Assembly (NCBI GenBank): GCA_963575715.1
Contig: CAUYTW010000033.1
Location: forward strand, 1-43,387
DNA length: 43,387 nucleotides
Reading direction: 5' to 3'
Origin: Gammaproteobacteria bacterium
GTDB lineage: Bacteria; Pseudomonadota; Gammaproteobacteria; CAIRSR01
Shown here one piece after another: positions 19,450 through 27,737 of this stretch; positions within the stretch are counted from its first letter, which is position 1; every line of letters begins with the position of its first letter. The position numbers were made by a program, and so were the translations under genes. The notes beneath the pieces are model-generated. The model worked only from the letters and a program-made list of their open reading frames with translations, was not told where the DNA came from and made no database searches.

Positions 19450-20562
19450 ATGACCTATAAAATCAACGATTTATTTCTAGCATTGCCCGAACAAGAATTT
19501 CCAACCCGAATCAGCAGCGAAATCAGTCGATTTACCCAGCAGGATCCGTTCTTTCATCTCGCCGCCCAAAAGAACCAAAGATCACAAAATTTAAGAAATC
19601 ATTTTGTGGGTAAGCGTCCTAAAAACATCTACATCAGCTCTGATTTACGGGGATTCGACTATCAACGTGCTGGCTTTGCGGTTCGACTCTTCGAAACAGA
19701 ATACCTTCCAAGCATGGACGATGCCAGGCTCGCGGCCTTGAGCGCGCAAATGGCAGACAGCGTGGTCATTATCAACAACAATGGCGTTGGCCGACCAGGT
19801 TGTTCTCACAATTACGCCAAACTCTATGACCAGTGCGATAAAACCATCTTCGTCGTTTGGGACTGGGATAACCATCATTGGTTGAGTAACAGCACCTTCG
19901 CTGCCGCCCATTCAGACATCTATGTCCCTGCTCATCACGAAAATTTGTATTTAATGAGCCGCTACAACTGGTGCGTTGCTGGGCCGGTTTACTGCGCCAC
20001 GATACAATGGCCGCGCGCTTTCCTCGCCGATCATGTGGGCATCATCGCCAACATGAACCGTTCCAACGATCCATTGGGCAAGCACATCGTCTACCCGGAA
20101 TTCAGCTTCCGCAATCGGGTTGTCATGACCCTCAGCCAACACTATCCGTCGGTTGGCTTCAGTACGCCCAACTTCCATGACCGCACGCTTGAAGAGCGCA
20201 TGAACGAATGGGTCGCACACAAAGCGCACTGGATCATGCCGGTACTCAACGATGTGCCCATTCGCATCTTCGATGCACTGGCCACGGGCGGTATTCCACT
20301 CGTGCCTGAATCGTTGCGCATGCTTCCTCCAGTCAACCAGATTAGCCGCGATCACATTCTGTTTTACACGCCAAATGACATTGTTTCGCCTGAGCGTCTG
20401 ATCAATAAAGCGGTTGAGATGTTCGACAAAGGTGGTCTGGATAAACTCATGGAACGCCATCGCTATTCTCTGGACCACCACCACGCCAGTGTACGCATTA
20501 ATCAAATTCTGCAGTTTGTCGAGGAAAAGTTTGAAATATTGCTGGATGTTTTAACTGTATGA
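19450..20562 (+). CDS. CgeB-like / GT-B glycosyltransferase-like protein
   Basis: 370 residues. The C-terminal third has the layout of the CgeB / glycosyl transferase group 1 C-terminal domain: VPIRIFDALATGGIPLVPESL (about 270-290) resembles the nucleotide-sugar binding E/D-A-x-A-x-G-x-P motif, and a PERLINKAVEMF helix follows. The middle region reads VVIINNNG, TIFVVWDWDNHHW and AHSDIYVPAHH, consistent with a Rossmann-like N-terminal half. The donor and acceptor sugars cannot be told. The gene stands alone on the + strand; the start ATGACC was the first in-frame start after an A+T-rich leader. Alternative: a non-catalytic relative. Confidence 0.6.
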   Translation: MTYKINDLFLALPEQEFPTRISSEISRFTQQDPFFHLAAQKNQRSQNLRNHFVGKRPKNIYISSDLRGFDYQRAGFAVRLFETEYLPSMDDARLAALSAQMADSVVIINNNGVGRPGCSHNYAKLYDQCDKTIFVVWDWDNHHWLSNSTFAAAHSDIYVPAHHENLYLMSRYNWCVAGPVYCATIQWPRAFLADHVGIIANMNRSNDPLGKHIVYPEFSFRNRVVMTLSQHYPSVGFSTPNFHDRTLEERMNEWVAHKAHWIMPVLNDVPIRIFDALATGGIPLVPESLRMLPPVNQISRDHILFYTPNDIVSPERLINKAVEMFDKGGLDKLMERHRYSLDHHHASVRINQILQFVEEKFEILLDVLTV

Positions 20563-20592
20563 ATTAAGGGTTTTAACTGTATGAATTAAGGG
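20549..20592. repeat. 22-bp tandem duplication across the stop codon of the glycosyltransferase gene
   Basis: The 22-bp unit beginning TTTTAACTGTATGAATTAAG is present twice in perfect tandem at 20549-20570 and 20571-20592, and the first copy contains the TGA stop. A third copy starts but breaks off. This is most likely a replication-slippage duplication. Confidence 0.9.
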
Positions 20593-20743
20593 TTTTAATT
20601 AATTGTATTTTCTCTCGATTAGAATATTATATAAAAATTGGAATAACTATATCAAAAATTGATTAATTGATGGTTTCCGATAATTGAATGATCCTAAATT
20701 GCTAGTCAGCCATATCTATGGCTCTTAATTTAAAGGAATATTT

Positions 20744-21289
20744 GTGATTAAATTAAAGATAAAATTTAACCATACTATTATGGTTGCAACTGCTTTTTCA
20801 GCAATGTTAAATACCGGGATGGTTGTGGCTCGTGAATATATGCATGGTGAGGTGGATGCCTATATTTTTGAAAGTGCAACCGTGGTGGAAATCCCAATAG
20901 TATCTTCAACGTCACCGCTATCGACAGAACCTTCTAAAACTGCAATACCAACATCACCTTCAAATGCACGCTTGACTGCCTTCGTCAGTCCTCTTGAGAA
21001 TAAAGTTATTTCAGCAAAAAATGTAGCAATTGTTGGTAAACTTACTAATGCAGAAGGCGTGTACTGTATTAAGCCAGCAACGGCTGCTAATATTACAAAC
21101 GCCCGTTTGGCTGTACCTGTTTTATCCACTGCTTGGGATAAAAGTGCCGCGTCTGTCAAGGTACCACATGCTATTTTTGTTTCGGCTGCTGTGTCGGGCT
21201 GTCCAACTAATAGTCTTGCTGTAATTACCATGGATGCCTATTATGGTCAACGCTCACCCGGAGTGGCATTTTCAATAGTTGTTCCCTAG
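20744..21289 (+). CDS. Exported hypothetical protein
   Basis: 181 residues from a GTG start with a good Shine-Dalgarno (AAAGGAA) 6 bases upstream. A signal peptide is likely: a short Lys-rich start, then IMVATAFSAMLNTGMVVA, cleaved near residue 29. The mature part is small-residue-rich, with a linker rich in Ser, Thr and Pro (about 50-75), and has two cysteines (CIKPAT and SGCPTN segments) that could form a disulfide. I recognise no family. It ends before a strong bidirectional terminator, so it is a single-gene unit. Confidence 0.6.
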   Translation: MIKLKIKFNHTIMVATAFSAMLNTGMVVAREYMHGEVDAYIFESATVVEIPIVSSTSPLSTEPSKTAIPTSPSNARLTAFVSPLENKVISAKNVAIVGKLTNAEGVYCIKPATAANITNARLAVPVLSTAWDKSAASVKVPHAIFVSAAVSGCPTNSLAVITMDAYYGQRSPGVAFSIVVP

Positions 21290-21303
21290 CTTGACCCATA
21301 ACT

Positions 21304-21345
21304 AAATCGAAGATCACCACACTTGATTTCGGTGATCTTCGATTT
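21304..21345. terminator. Bidirectional intrinsic terminator
   Basis: A perfect 15-bp stem, AAATCGAAGATCACC (21304-21318) with GGTGATCTTCGATTT (21331-21345), sits between the convergent exported-protein gene and ispH. T-rich tracts follow on either strand. Confidence 0.92.
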
Positions 21346-21353
21346 TAATTTGG

Positions 21354-22298
21354 CTATTCGTTAATACCACGCAAATTTTTGGGTACGGGAAACACCACGT
21401 CTTCACGTCGCCCAGGGTTTTCTTCCACAGATTCGGCTCCCCATTCCCGCAGACGTGCGACTACTGCCGCTACTAATACCTCGGGAGCGGAGGCGCCGGC
21501 AGTGACTCCCACGGTCTCCGTCAATTCAAGCCACTCGCGGCGAATATCATCTGCTGAATCGATCAAATGTGCTGGGGTGCCCAGTTTTTGGGCAAGTTCA
21601 CGCAGGCGGCGAGAGTTGGAACTAGAGGGAGAACCAACCACGAGCACTAGGTTGCAACTACGTGCTAAGTCCCGGACTGCGTCCTGACGATTTTGAGTAG
21701 CGTAGCAAACGTCATTTTTCCTCGGGCCAAGCAAGGCGGGAAATTGCTCATGAAGCGCGTCAATGATTATCCACGCATCATCCATGGAGAGGGTTGTCTG
21801 GGTGGCGAAAGCCACTTGACGCGGATCGCGTAACCGCAAGTATGCAACATCTTCAATGGTTTCGACGAGATGAATTTTTCCTCCATTGGAATGGTCATGG
21901 CAACCCATGGTTCCTTCCACCTCGGGGTGGCCAGCGTGTCCAATCAGGACGACATCGCGCCCGGCTCGTGCGTGCCGTGTTACTTCCAAATGAACCTTGG
22001 TCACTAGAGGACAGGTTGCGTCGAAGACCCGCAATCCCCGCCGCGTTGCCTCTTCTCGAACCGCCAGCGACACTCCGTGAGCACTGAAAATAACCGTCGC
22101 ACCATCTGGGACTTCATCAAGTTCATCAACAAACACCGCACCACGGGCATGCAAATTTTCCACCACGAAGCGATTATGGACCACTTCATGGCGTACATAA
22201 ATTGGCGAACCAAATCGTTCGAGAACCCGATTAACAATATCAATCGCACGATCCACGCCGGCGCAAAAACCACGCGGGTTAGCAAGAAGAATACGCAT
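21354..22298 (-). CDS. ispH: 4-hydroxy-3-methylbut-2-enyl diphosphate reductase
   Basis: 314 residues, the normal length. IspH (LytB) is the cytoplasmic [4Fe-4S] enzyme of the last step of the MEP isoprenoid pathway, making IPP and DMAPP. The sequence has the family start [15 protein letters not shown], with the first cluster cysteine at C12, a second in [11 protein letters not shown] (about 95), and a third in [10 protein letters not shown] (about 198). The histidine and serine motifs HEVVHN, FSAHGVS and SSNSRRL, which line the active site, are all present. Housekeeping gene; it marks the chromosomal background next to the magnetosome cluster. It is followed by the shared terminator. Confidence 0.97.
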   Translation of the reverse strand: MRILLANPRGFCAGVDRAIDIVNRVLERFGSPIYVRHEVVHNRFVVENLHARGAVFVDELDEVPDGATVIFSAHGVSLAVREEATRRGLRVFDATCPLVTKVHLEVTRHARAGRDVVLIGHAGHPEVEGTMGCHDHSNGGKIHLVETIEDVAYLRLRDPRQVAFATQTTLSMDDAWIIIDALHEQFPALLGPRKNDVCYATQNRQDAVRDLARSCNLVLVVGSPSSSNSRRLRELAQKLGTPAHLIDSADDIRREWLELTETVGVTAGASAPEVLVAAVVARLREWGAESVEENPGRREDVVFPVPKNLRGINE

Positions 22299-22352
22299 GA
22301 AAGCACTAAATCCTTTTGAGGAAGAAACACTGTCTTCATTTTTTGACGTTGA

Positions 22353-22512
22353 TAGGAATTACGCAGTTGAAAAATAGGAAGTCATTCTGCGCGAAACGAA
22401 GTGTAATCGCAGAATCCATCTATATAGATTCTGCTTTCTGCGATTGTGCGCAAAATAACAGAAAAAATTCAATCCTATTTATAGAGTTACAAATTCAACT
22501 GCGTAACTCCTA
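22353..22512. repeat. MITE-like palindromic repeat, copy C
   Basis: The left end TAGGAATTACGCAGTTGAA (22353-22371) and the right end TTCAACTGCGTAACTCCTA (22494-22512) are inverted repeats with one mismatch. The inside holds CATTCTGCGCGAAACG, GCAGAATCC and GATTCTGC arms that can fold on themselves. Edges are TA. It lies 2 bp from the stop codon of pilU and upstream of ispH, so it probably forms the 3' UTR hairpin of pilU. Confidence 0.88.
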
Positions 22513-22514
22513 TT

Positions 22515-23687
22515 TTAGCCGTGAGGTGATTGAGTTTTCTGTTCTTCCTTGGGTTCCTCGAATAATGACAATGCTGTGCGATCCTCGTCTGCCGATCGAT
22601 TGCTTTTTTTACCATGCAATTTAAACTTCAGACGTAATTCATTGATGGAATCCGCATTGCGGAGCGCATCTTCCTTAGTAATCCGACCTTCTTCACACAA
22701 GACAAATAGAGCTTGGTCAAAGGTTTGCATTCCCAATTCAACGGACTTTCCCATGACTTCTTTAATCTGGTTGGTTTCTCCCTTTAGAATCAAATCTGCC
22801 ACCAGTGGTGAATTAAGCAGGATTTCAATTGCGGCGCATCGACCTCCTCCTTTTTTAGGGACCAGGCGCTGGGAAATGAATGATTGTAGGTTGAGCGAAA
22901 GGTCCATACGTAATTGAGAATGACGCTCTTCTGGAAAAAAATTGATGATCCGGTCGAGGGCTTGATTAGAATTATTAGCATGAAGCGTAGCCATGCACAA
23001 GTGACCCGTCTCGGCAAAGGCAAGGGCAAATTCCATGGTCTCGCGATCACGAATTTCGCCAATCAAAATTACATCCGGGGCCTGGCGTAGGGTATTTTTG
23101 AGGGCCGGAAACCAATCCAGCGTGTCGCGCCCGACTTCACGATGAGTAATCAAACAATTCTTGCTGGCATGAACATATTCGACCGGATCTTCAATCGTAA
23201 TAATATGACCATAGGAATTTTCATTACGATAATCAATCAGTGCTGCAAGCGTGGTGGATTTTCCAGATCCGGTGCCACCCACTAGAATGATTAGTCCTCG
23301 CTTCACCATCATCACCTCCTTTAATTTTATGGGCAGGCCAAGATCGTCGAATCTTGGAATTTTTGTGGTAATCGTGCGCAATACCATGCCAACATTTTCT
23401 TGTTGGATAAATACATTAACGCGGAATCGACCGATATCTCTAGGAGCGATGGCGAAATTGCATTCTTTTTCTTTCTCGAATTCGTTGCGCTGTTTTTCGC
23501 TCATTAATGAAGCAGCAAAAGCTTTCGTGTGTTCTCCAGTTAATTTTTGCTGTGTGATTGGCGTCATCTTGCCATCAATTTTCATGGCAGCGGGAAAATC
23601 GGCGGAAATAAACAAATCGGATGCATTTTTATCTAACATCATGCGCAACAAATTATGCATATATGTTAATGCTTGATCATTAGTCAT
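22515..23687 (-). CDS. pilU: Type IV pilus retraction ATPase, PilT-dependent
   Basis: 390 residues, PilT/PilU family secretion ATPase. It has Walker A GGTGSGKSTT (about 136-145), the Asp box ITIEDPVEY, Walker B ILIGEIRDRETM and the His box TLHANNSN. PilU acts with PilT to power pilus retraction for twitching at the inner membrane. I call it PilU rather than PilT from the N-terminus (LLRMMLDKNASDLFISAD), the HREVGRDT motif in place of the PilT form, and the longer hydrophilic C-terminal tail. No pilT is next to it here. A MITE touches its stop codon. Confidence 0.9.
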   Translation of the reverse strand: MTNDQALTYMHNLLRMMLDKNASDLFISADFPAAMKIDGKMTPITQQKLTGEHTKAFAASLMSEKQRNEFEKEKECNFAIAPRDIGRFRVNVFIQQENVGMVLRTITTKIPRFDDLGLPIKLKEVMMVKRGLIILVGGTGSGKSTTLAALIDYRNENSYGHIITIEDPVEYVHASKNCLITHREVGRDTLDWFPALKNTLRQAPDVILIGEIRDRETMEFALAFAETGHLCMATLHANNSNQALDRIINFFPEERHSQLRMDLSLNLQSFISQRLVPKKGGGRCAAIEILLNSPLVADLILKGETNQIKEVMGKSVELGMQTFDQALFVLCEEGRITKEDALRNADSINELRLKFKLHGKKSNRSADEDRTALSLFEEPKEEQKTQSPHG

Positions 23688-23905
23688 AAATCCTCGATAT
23701 GAAAACTTTTCTATCCTGAAGACTATCAGGTATAAGAGTTATGTAGTTGTTGACGTTGATAAGGTATATAAAGATACAGCTAAATAATCTCGAACCACAT
23801 TTCTTGTGAATTGCAAAAAACTCGACAGATTACGTTGAGTTCACATTATCCTTGGTAGCTGTTCAAATTAAAATTATTGGCCGTATCTAAAAATTTTTTA
23901 TCTCT

Positions 23906-24076
23906 TAGGAGTTACGCAGTTGAATTTGTAACTCTATACAGGATGTGAGTTTTTTCTGTCATTCTGCGCGAAGATCGCGTTAGCGACCGGAGCCGCAGAA
24001 TCTATGTAGATGGATTCTGCGGCTCCGCTTCGCTTTGCGCAGAATGACTTACTATTTTTCAATTGCGTAACTTCTA
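23906..24076. repeat. MITE-like palindromic repeat, copy D (inverted)
   Basis: Ends TAGGAGTTACGCAGTTGAA (23906-23924) and TTCAATTGCGTAACTTCTA (24058-24076). The inside contains CATTCTGCGCGAAG and a long palindrome around GCAGAATCTATG / GATTCTGC, ending CGCAGAATG. The subterminal sequence TTTGTAACTCTATA is at the left here but at the right in B and C, so this copy is inverted. An isolated end-like sequence (AAGAGTTATGTAGTTG) is at about 23733-23748. The interval 23749-23905 shows nothing else. Confidence 0.88.
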
Positions 24077-24120
24077 ATCTCTATTTTTACAAAATTAAGT
24101 TATAATATATTTATAATTTC

Positions 24121-24276
24121 TCGGTTACTCGGTTACTCGGTTACTCGGTTACTCGGTTACTCGGTTACTCGGTTACTCGGTTACTCGGTTACTCGGTTAC
24201 TCGGTTACTCGGTTACTCGGTTACTCGGTTACTCGGTTACTCGGTTACTCGGTTACTCGGTTACTCGGTTACTCGG
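24121..24276. repeat. Perfect octanucleotide tandem array, TCGGTTAC x 19.5
   Basis: 19.5 uninterrupted copies of the 8-base unit TCGGTTAC with no mismatch. It lies in the non-coding gap between pilU and the mamD-like gene, about 490 bp upstream of the latter. Perfect arrays of this length change copy number readily by slippage. The next 335 bp (24277-24611) have no gene; they hold a small hairpin GATGC-GTAA-GCATC followed by T-rich sequence near 24395-24420 and CCTCCC / GGGAGG arms near 24360 and 24440. Confidence 0.97.
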
Positions 24277-24610
24277 ATGTGTTAGGGAAATTTCCTATTG
24301 ACTAATATAGTGTGATCGATACAATCGTATTTCATCAAATTTCCTTTCTGGTTTGAGACCTCCCCCATCAGGGGAATTAGTTAAATTAGACAGCGATGCG
24401 TAAGCATCATTATCTTTTTTGGTAATCTCCTCGTTTACAGGGAGGCAATCCACCGATCTCTATCTGTCGATGTCTTTGTCATTCAGCAGATGAGGTCGGA
24501 TGTGAATTGAAACATTAAAATAATTTCGCTATAAGCAGAATAGAGATATTGTTGATAACGTATAGTTTATCAATTTAATTAGTCTCGTGAAAAGTTATTA
24601 AAAAATTTTT

Positions 24611-24765
24611 CGAGCTGCATTGCAATATTGGCGAGGGGAGTTACGTCAAAAGGTGTGCGTCACTAGGCCCGCAAGGCTGACAGTCGGGAAAGACCGGCTT
24701 TTTTACTGACGGTTGAAAACCGTCTTCTTTCCTCTCCGTCTTGAAGGGCGGGTTTCTCGGAGACA
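24611..24765 (+). mobile_element. HEARO / IscB omega-RNA-like element, copy 2, before the mamD-like gene
   Basis: The core GCTGCATTGCAATATTGGCG (24614-24633) and GAGGGGAG match copies 1 and 3. Then come GTGCGTCACTAGGCCCGCAA, the GTCGGGAAAGACCGGC hairpin (about 24685-24700), a GACGGTTGAAAACCGTC hairpin (24708-24724), and a terminal CTCCG...CGGAG hairpin (24734-24762) with TTGAAGGGCGGGTTTCT inside, a pattern like IS200/IS605 right ends. The element stops at ATGA, the start codon of the mamD-like gene. GGAG of its 3' hairpin is at Shine-Dalgarno distance, so the element appears to supply the ribosome binding site. Confidence 0.6.
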
Positions 24766-25587
24766 ATGATTATGGCCTCAGAAACAGTAATACTAAAACT
24801 AAGCGGTGCGACGCAAGCGGCGCAAGTGCCGATGTTGTCTGGACAATCCTTTGTAGTGGGCAAGACGGTTGCGGCCGGGAATGGTTTAAGTAACTGGCTT
24901 TTTTTACATCCTCTTTCATGCGCTGGATCAGCGTGTGGGCCAAGTGGAGGTATGGTTGCTCTTAAATTGGAAGGTGCCCAACAAGCGGGCTTGCTTTCTT
25001 CCATGGTCGGTCAGACGGTAACCGTGGGTCAGAGTCCAGTAGGAGCTGCGACCGCCAATAGTTGGTTGGTGCTTCATCCTTATATGGGCGGAGCGGTGGC
25101 GGGAAAAGGCATGACTACTGTTGGCATGGTCGCTAAGGGCGGTGGGCTACAAAAAGTAGCGGCTATTCGTGCCGTGGAAGCCGCTGAAATTGAAGGCGTA
25201 AAAGGCGCGGCAACGACTGGCACCATTAAGGGTACCGCTGGTAAAGCAGCTTTAGCAGGAAAAAACGCTGCAACAACTGTTGCTGTGAAAGGTACCGCTG
25301 GAAAAGGCACGGCCACCGCAGTAGGAAGCCTTACCAAAGGAAATGCGATTGTTACCGGACAATCGATGTTAATGGGAGGCACTAAAACTGCCACAGGTGC
25401 TACGGGTATCGCTACGGGAGGTGGAACAATTTGGACGGGTTCAGGCACCAAGTTAGGTCTGGGATTGGGCCTGGGATCGTTAGGGCCATTGTTGTTGGTC
25501 GCGGTTGCTTCAGCCATAGGCGTTGGCATTTACAGTTACATGCAACGTCCCGCCGCCGAAAATGAAATCGCTGAGTCTGTCAGTTAA
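24766..25587 (+). CDS. mamD: MamD/Mms6-family magnetosome crystal-shaping protein
   Basis: 273 residues. The C-terminal part has the diagnostic Mms6/MamD segment GGTIWTGSGTKLGLGLGLG (about 222-240) followed by one membrane helix (LGPLLLVAVASAIGVGIYSYM) and a short acidic tail (ENEIAESVS), the iron-binding end in Mms6-type proteins. The middle is rich in Ala, Gly, Lys and Thr. The N-terminus holds two diverged copies of a 45-residue unit (LKLSGA...NWLFLHP and LKLEGA...SWLVLHP), as in MamD rather than Mms6. These proteins sit in the magnetosome membrane and control magnetite size and shape. First gene of the cluster. Start ATG at 24766 or the next ATG at 24772; a HEARO-like element abuts it. 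Confidence 0.85.
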   Translation: MIMASETVILKLSGATQAAQVPMLSGQSFVVGKTVAAGNGLSNWLFLHPLSCAGSACGPSGGMVALKLEGAQQAGLLSSMVGQTVTVGQSPVGAATANSWLVLHPYMGGAVAGKGMTTVGMVAKGGGLQKVAAIRAVEAAEIEGVKGAATTGTIKGTAGKAALAGKNAATTVAVKGTAGKGTATAVGSLTKGNAIVTGQSMLMGGTKTATGATGIATGGGTIWTGSGTKLGLGLGLGSLGPLLLVAVASAIGVGIYSYMQRPAAENEIAESVS

Positions 25588-25631
25588 TCAATAAACATGC
25601 ATGCGGCGGCAACCAAAAATAAAAAATATAC

Positions 25632-25674
25632 AACCTCAATCTTGTAATTGATTGATGATTACAAAATTGAGGTT
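25632..25674. promoter_or_regulatory. Long hairpin between mamD-like and mmsF-like genes
   Basis: AACCTCAAT (25632-25640) pairs with ATTGAGGTT (25666-25674), and inside TTGTAAT pairs with ATTACAA, giving a stem of about 16 bp with single mispaired bases. It ends 15 bp before the ATG at 25690. No T run follows, so it may act as an RNA-processing or attenuation structure rather than a terminator. Confidence 0.6.
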
Positions 25675-25689
25675 AACGAGAATCAATAT

Positions 25690-26001
25690 ATGAACGTCAA
25701 ATCGCCACCGTATCAGCGCAAGATAATGTCGATTCTTAGTTATCTAGGAGTTCTTTGTCTGATACCATTAATTTTCAATAAAGATGATAATTATGTCGCA
25801 TTTCATGCCCGTCAGGGTTTAGTTCTTTGGATATGGACGATAGTTTCTATTTTTTCTTTATACATTCCTGGGATAGGGCGTTATTTTTTTAGTAGCTCAG
25901 TGTTTCCAATATTAATATGCAGTGGATTCGGCGTTTTTTCGGTACTTTTTAATAAATGTTGGAAGATTCCCGGTATTTTTATGTTGTCCACGAAACTCTA
26001 A
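25690..26001 (+). CDS. MmsF/MamF-like magnetosome membrane protein (copy 1)
   Basis: 104 residues from the ATG at 25690; a TTG at 25648 would add 14 residues but lies inside the hairpin, so I prefer the ATG. DUF4870-type protein with three hydrophobic segments (about 15-30, 45-65, 70-90). The signature SYLGVLCLIPLIFNKDDNYVAFHARQG is shared with the second copy at 32386. MmsF is a regulator of magnetite crystal size and shape in the magnetosome membrane; MamF is its close paralogue and the two cannot be separated here by eye. It lies between the mamD-like gene and mamH. Confidence 0.8.
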   Translation: MNVKSPPYQRKIMSILSYLGVLCLIPLIFNKDDNYVAFHARQGLVLWIWTIVSIFSLYIPGIGRYFFSSSVFPILICSGFGVFSVLFNKCWKIPGIFMLSTKL

Positions 26002-26064
26002 TCATCAATTATTTATTATTTTGAATATAATATTTGTCTGAAATTTTGTTCGAGAGAAGAATCA

Positions 26065-27468
26065 ATGTCGCTGACAAGTAAACGGGAAGGTTGTCGGAAC
26101 TGTGTAAATCCATGCGGGCTGGAAGAGAGTGAGGCACAATTAAATAATGATGTTAAAGTGGAATTATTACAACCTCATCATCATAACGCTCTGTATCTCG
26201 TGGTAGCGGTGGTCATGATTTTAATGACGTTTATTGTCGCATTACAACCGTTATATCTATCAGAAATTCTTGGATTAGCTTATAATAATGCTGGTTTTGT
26301 AAATGCCAATATTCAAGTAATTTCTGAAGTGCTGGATTTAATCTTGGTTGGATATTTAGGTTACCTTTCTGATCGAATAGGACGTGTTTCTCTTTTAGTT
26401 TATGGTTTTCTATTCACGGGATTCATGGCATTGTTTGCGCCCTTCGATAAGGAAATCGCAATAGCGCTAGGACTAAGCGCATTATTGGTGTTTTATATAA
26501 TTCGTATTTTGATGTCGCTCGGCACTACATTAATCTGGCCTCAAATGATCACTCTAGCGGGAGATTATAGCAATCCTGGCGAACCAAGTCGATTGGTAAT
26601 TAATGTTGGCTTTATGATGGCTTTTGGAGTGAGCCTGGTTTATACTGTTTTTATGCAGCTCCCCAAGTATATTGGTTTGAAATACATCATGGTGATGATT
26701 GCCGTTATTGCTTTTACAGGAGGATGGTTAGCAAAAAATTTTTTAATGGATATGCCAATATTCAATCGAAAACAGATTCAACCTCCATTGAGTATGATTT
26801 TTAGTCTCATAAAAAAGAAAAAAAATCTTTCACTAAGTTTGATGGCGGCCTTTACCTCACGCAATGATATGGTGGTAATTGGACTATTTTTGATGACATG
26901 GTTTATCTATTTTGCCGATTTGATTCCAGGCATGACTCATGTACAGGCCGCGTCGCAAGGGGGAATCGTAATTGGTTTTATGGGAGGGGTAGTGTTACTC
27001 TCCATTCCTTTTTGGGGCAAAGCTATTGAAAATCTTGGTACAGTAATCGCAATGGCCGTAGCCTTACTTTTAACAGGATGTGGTTTTGCAATCTTAGGTC
27101 TAATCATCAATCCACTCGGATGGTGGATTTTGGTTCCAGTTGCATTGGTGGGCATAGGGCAAGCGGGATGTCTGATGGCATCGCAAATATTAGTATTGGA
27201 GCAGGCGCCTCAAGAAATTCGTGGTACTGTTCTTGGTGTTTTCAATACAGTCGGTTGTATTGGCGTTATCTTTTTTTTACAAGTTGGCGGATTTCTCTTT
27301 GACTGGATAGGACCAACGGCGCCTTTTACCATGGTTGGAATGGCCAATTTGCTAACCTTTGGTTATGCTCTGTTGGTTATAAAACATAAAGATATTCATA
27401 ATATCAATATTCAAGCTGTCTCAAACGATATAAGTAACGAGCGGTGCAATTTTCCAACAGAAATTTAA
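26065..27468 (+). CDS. mamH: Magnetosome MFS transporter MamH
   Basis: 467 residues, about 12 membrane helices, major facilitator superfamily. The motif after helix 2 reads GYLGYLSDRIGRVSLLVYG, matching the MFS G-x-x-x-D-R-x-G-R-R signature. MamH proteins are thought to help iron or solute movement into magnetosomes; loss lowers magnetite yield. The N-terminus (about 1-45) is hydrophilic with CRNCVNPCG, a cysteine pair. The position directly before mamI-mamE is the conserved start of the mamAB operon, which supports the name. Confidence 0.93.
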   Translation: MSLTSKREGCRNCVNPCGLEESEAQLNNDVKVELLQPHHHNALYLVVAVVMILMTFIVALQPLYLSEILGLAYNNAGFVNANIQVISEVLDLILVGYLGYLSDRIGRVSLLVYGFLFTGFMALFAPFDKEIAIALGLSALLVFYIIRILMSLGTTLIWPQMITLAGDYSNPGEPSRLVINVGFMMAFGVSLVYTVFMQLPKYIGLKYIMVMIAVIAFTGGWLAKNFLMDMPIFNRKQIQPPLSMIFSLIKKKKNLSLSLMAAFTSRNDMVVIGLFLMTWFIYFADLIPGMTHVQAASQGGIVIGFMGGVVLLSIPFWGKAIENLGTVIAMAVALLLTGCGFAILGLIINPLGWWILVPVALVGIGQAGCLMASQILVLEQAPQEIRGTVLGVFNTVGCIGVIFFLQVGGFLFDWIGPTAPFTMVGMANLLTFGYALLVIKHKDIHNINIQAVSNDISNERCNFPTEI

Positions 27469-27507
27469 TGTTTTTAAAAAACGTGTTTCAAAGAACGGGA
27501 GGGTTAG

Positions 27508-27732
27508 GTGTTTACAATCATATTTGGCTTAATCTGTTTATCCTTGGGTTTATGGGGTGTCTTTGCGTGGTGGTGGTCACTGGTGGAAGTTCTGCGCGGA
27601 TTAGTGCCGCTATTGGCGGTTATTCTAGGATTTGTGGCGTTGGGCGCGGGTGTCACGAAAATGCAAAAAAGCGTTCACGGGGAATCAATGGATCCCGAAA
27701 TGACGGATAATTCTTTACCTACTGACGAGTGA
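27508..27732 (+). CDS. mamI: Magnetosome membrane protein MamI
   Basis: 74 residues from a GTG with a GGGAGGG ribosome binding site upstream. Two membrane helices separated by the family motif WWWSLVEVLRGLVP; the second helix is followed by a short hydrophilic tail (KMQKSVHGESMDPEM). MamI is essential for magnetosome vesicle formation or early crystal growth, depending on the species. Its stop codon overlaps or touches the start region of mamE. Confidence 0.93.
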   Translation: MFTIIFGLICLSLGLWGVFAWWWSLVEVLRGLVPLLAVILGFVALGAGVTKMQKSVHGESMDPEMTDNSLPTDE

Positions 27733-27737
27733 TTGCT

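Noticed and set aside
24121-24276. CRISPR array
   Set aside because: The repeats are 8 bases long with no spacers; it is a simple tandem array.
24358-24450. A riboswitch before the mamD-like gene
   Set aside because: CCTCCC/GGGAGG arms and a GNRA-like hairpin are visible, but I recognise no known aptamer class.
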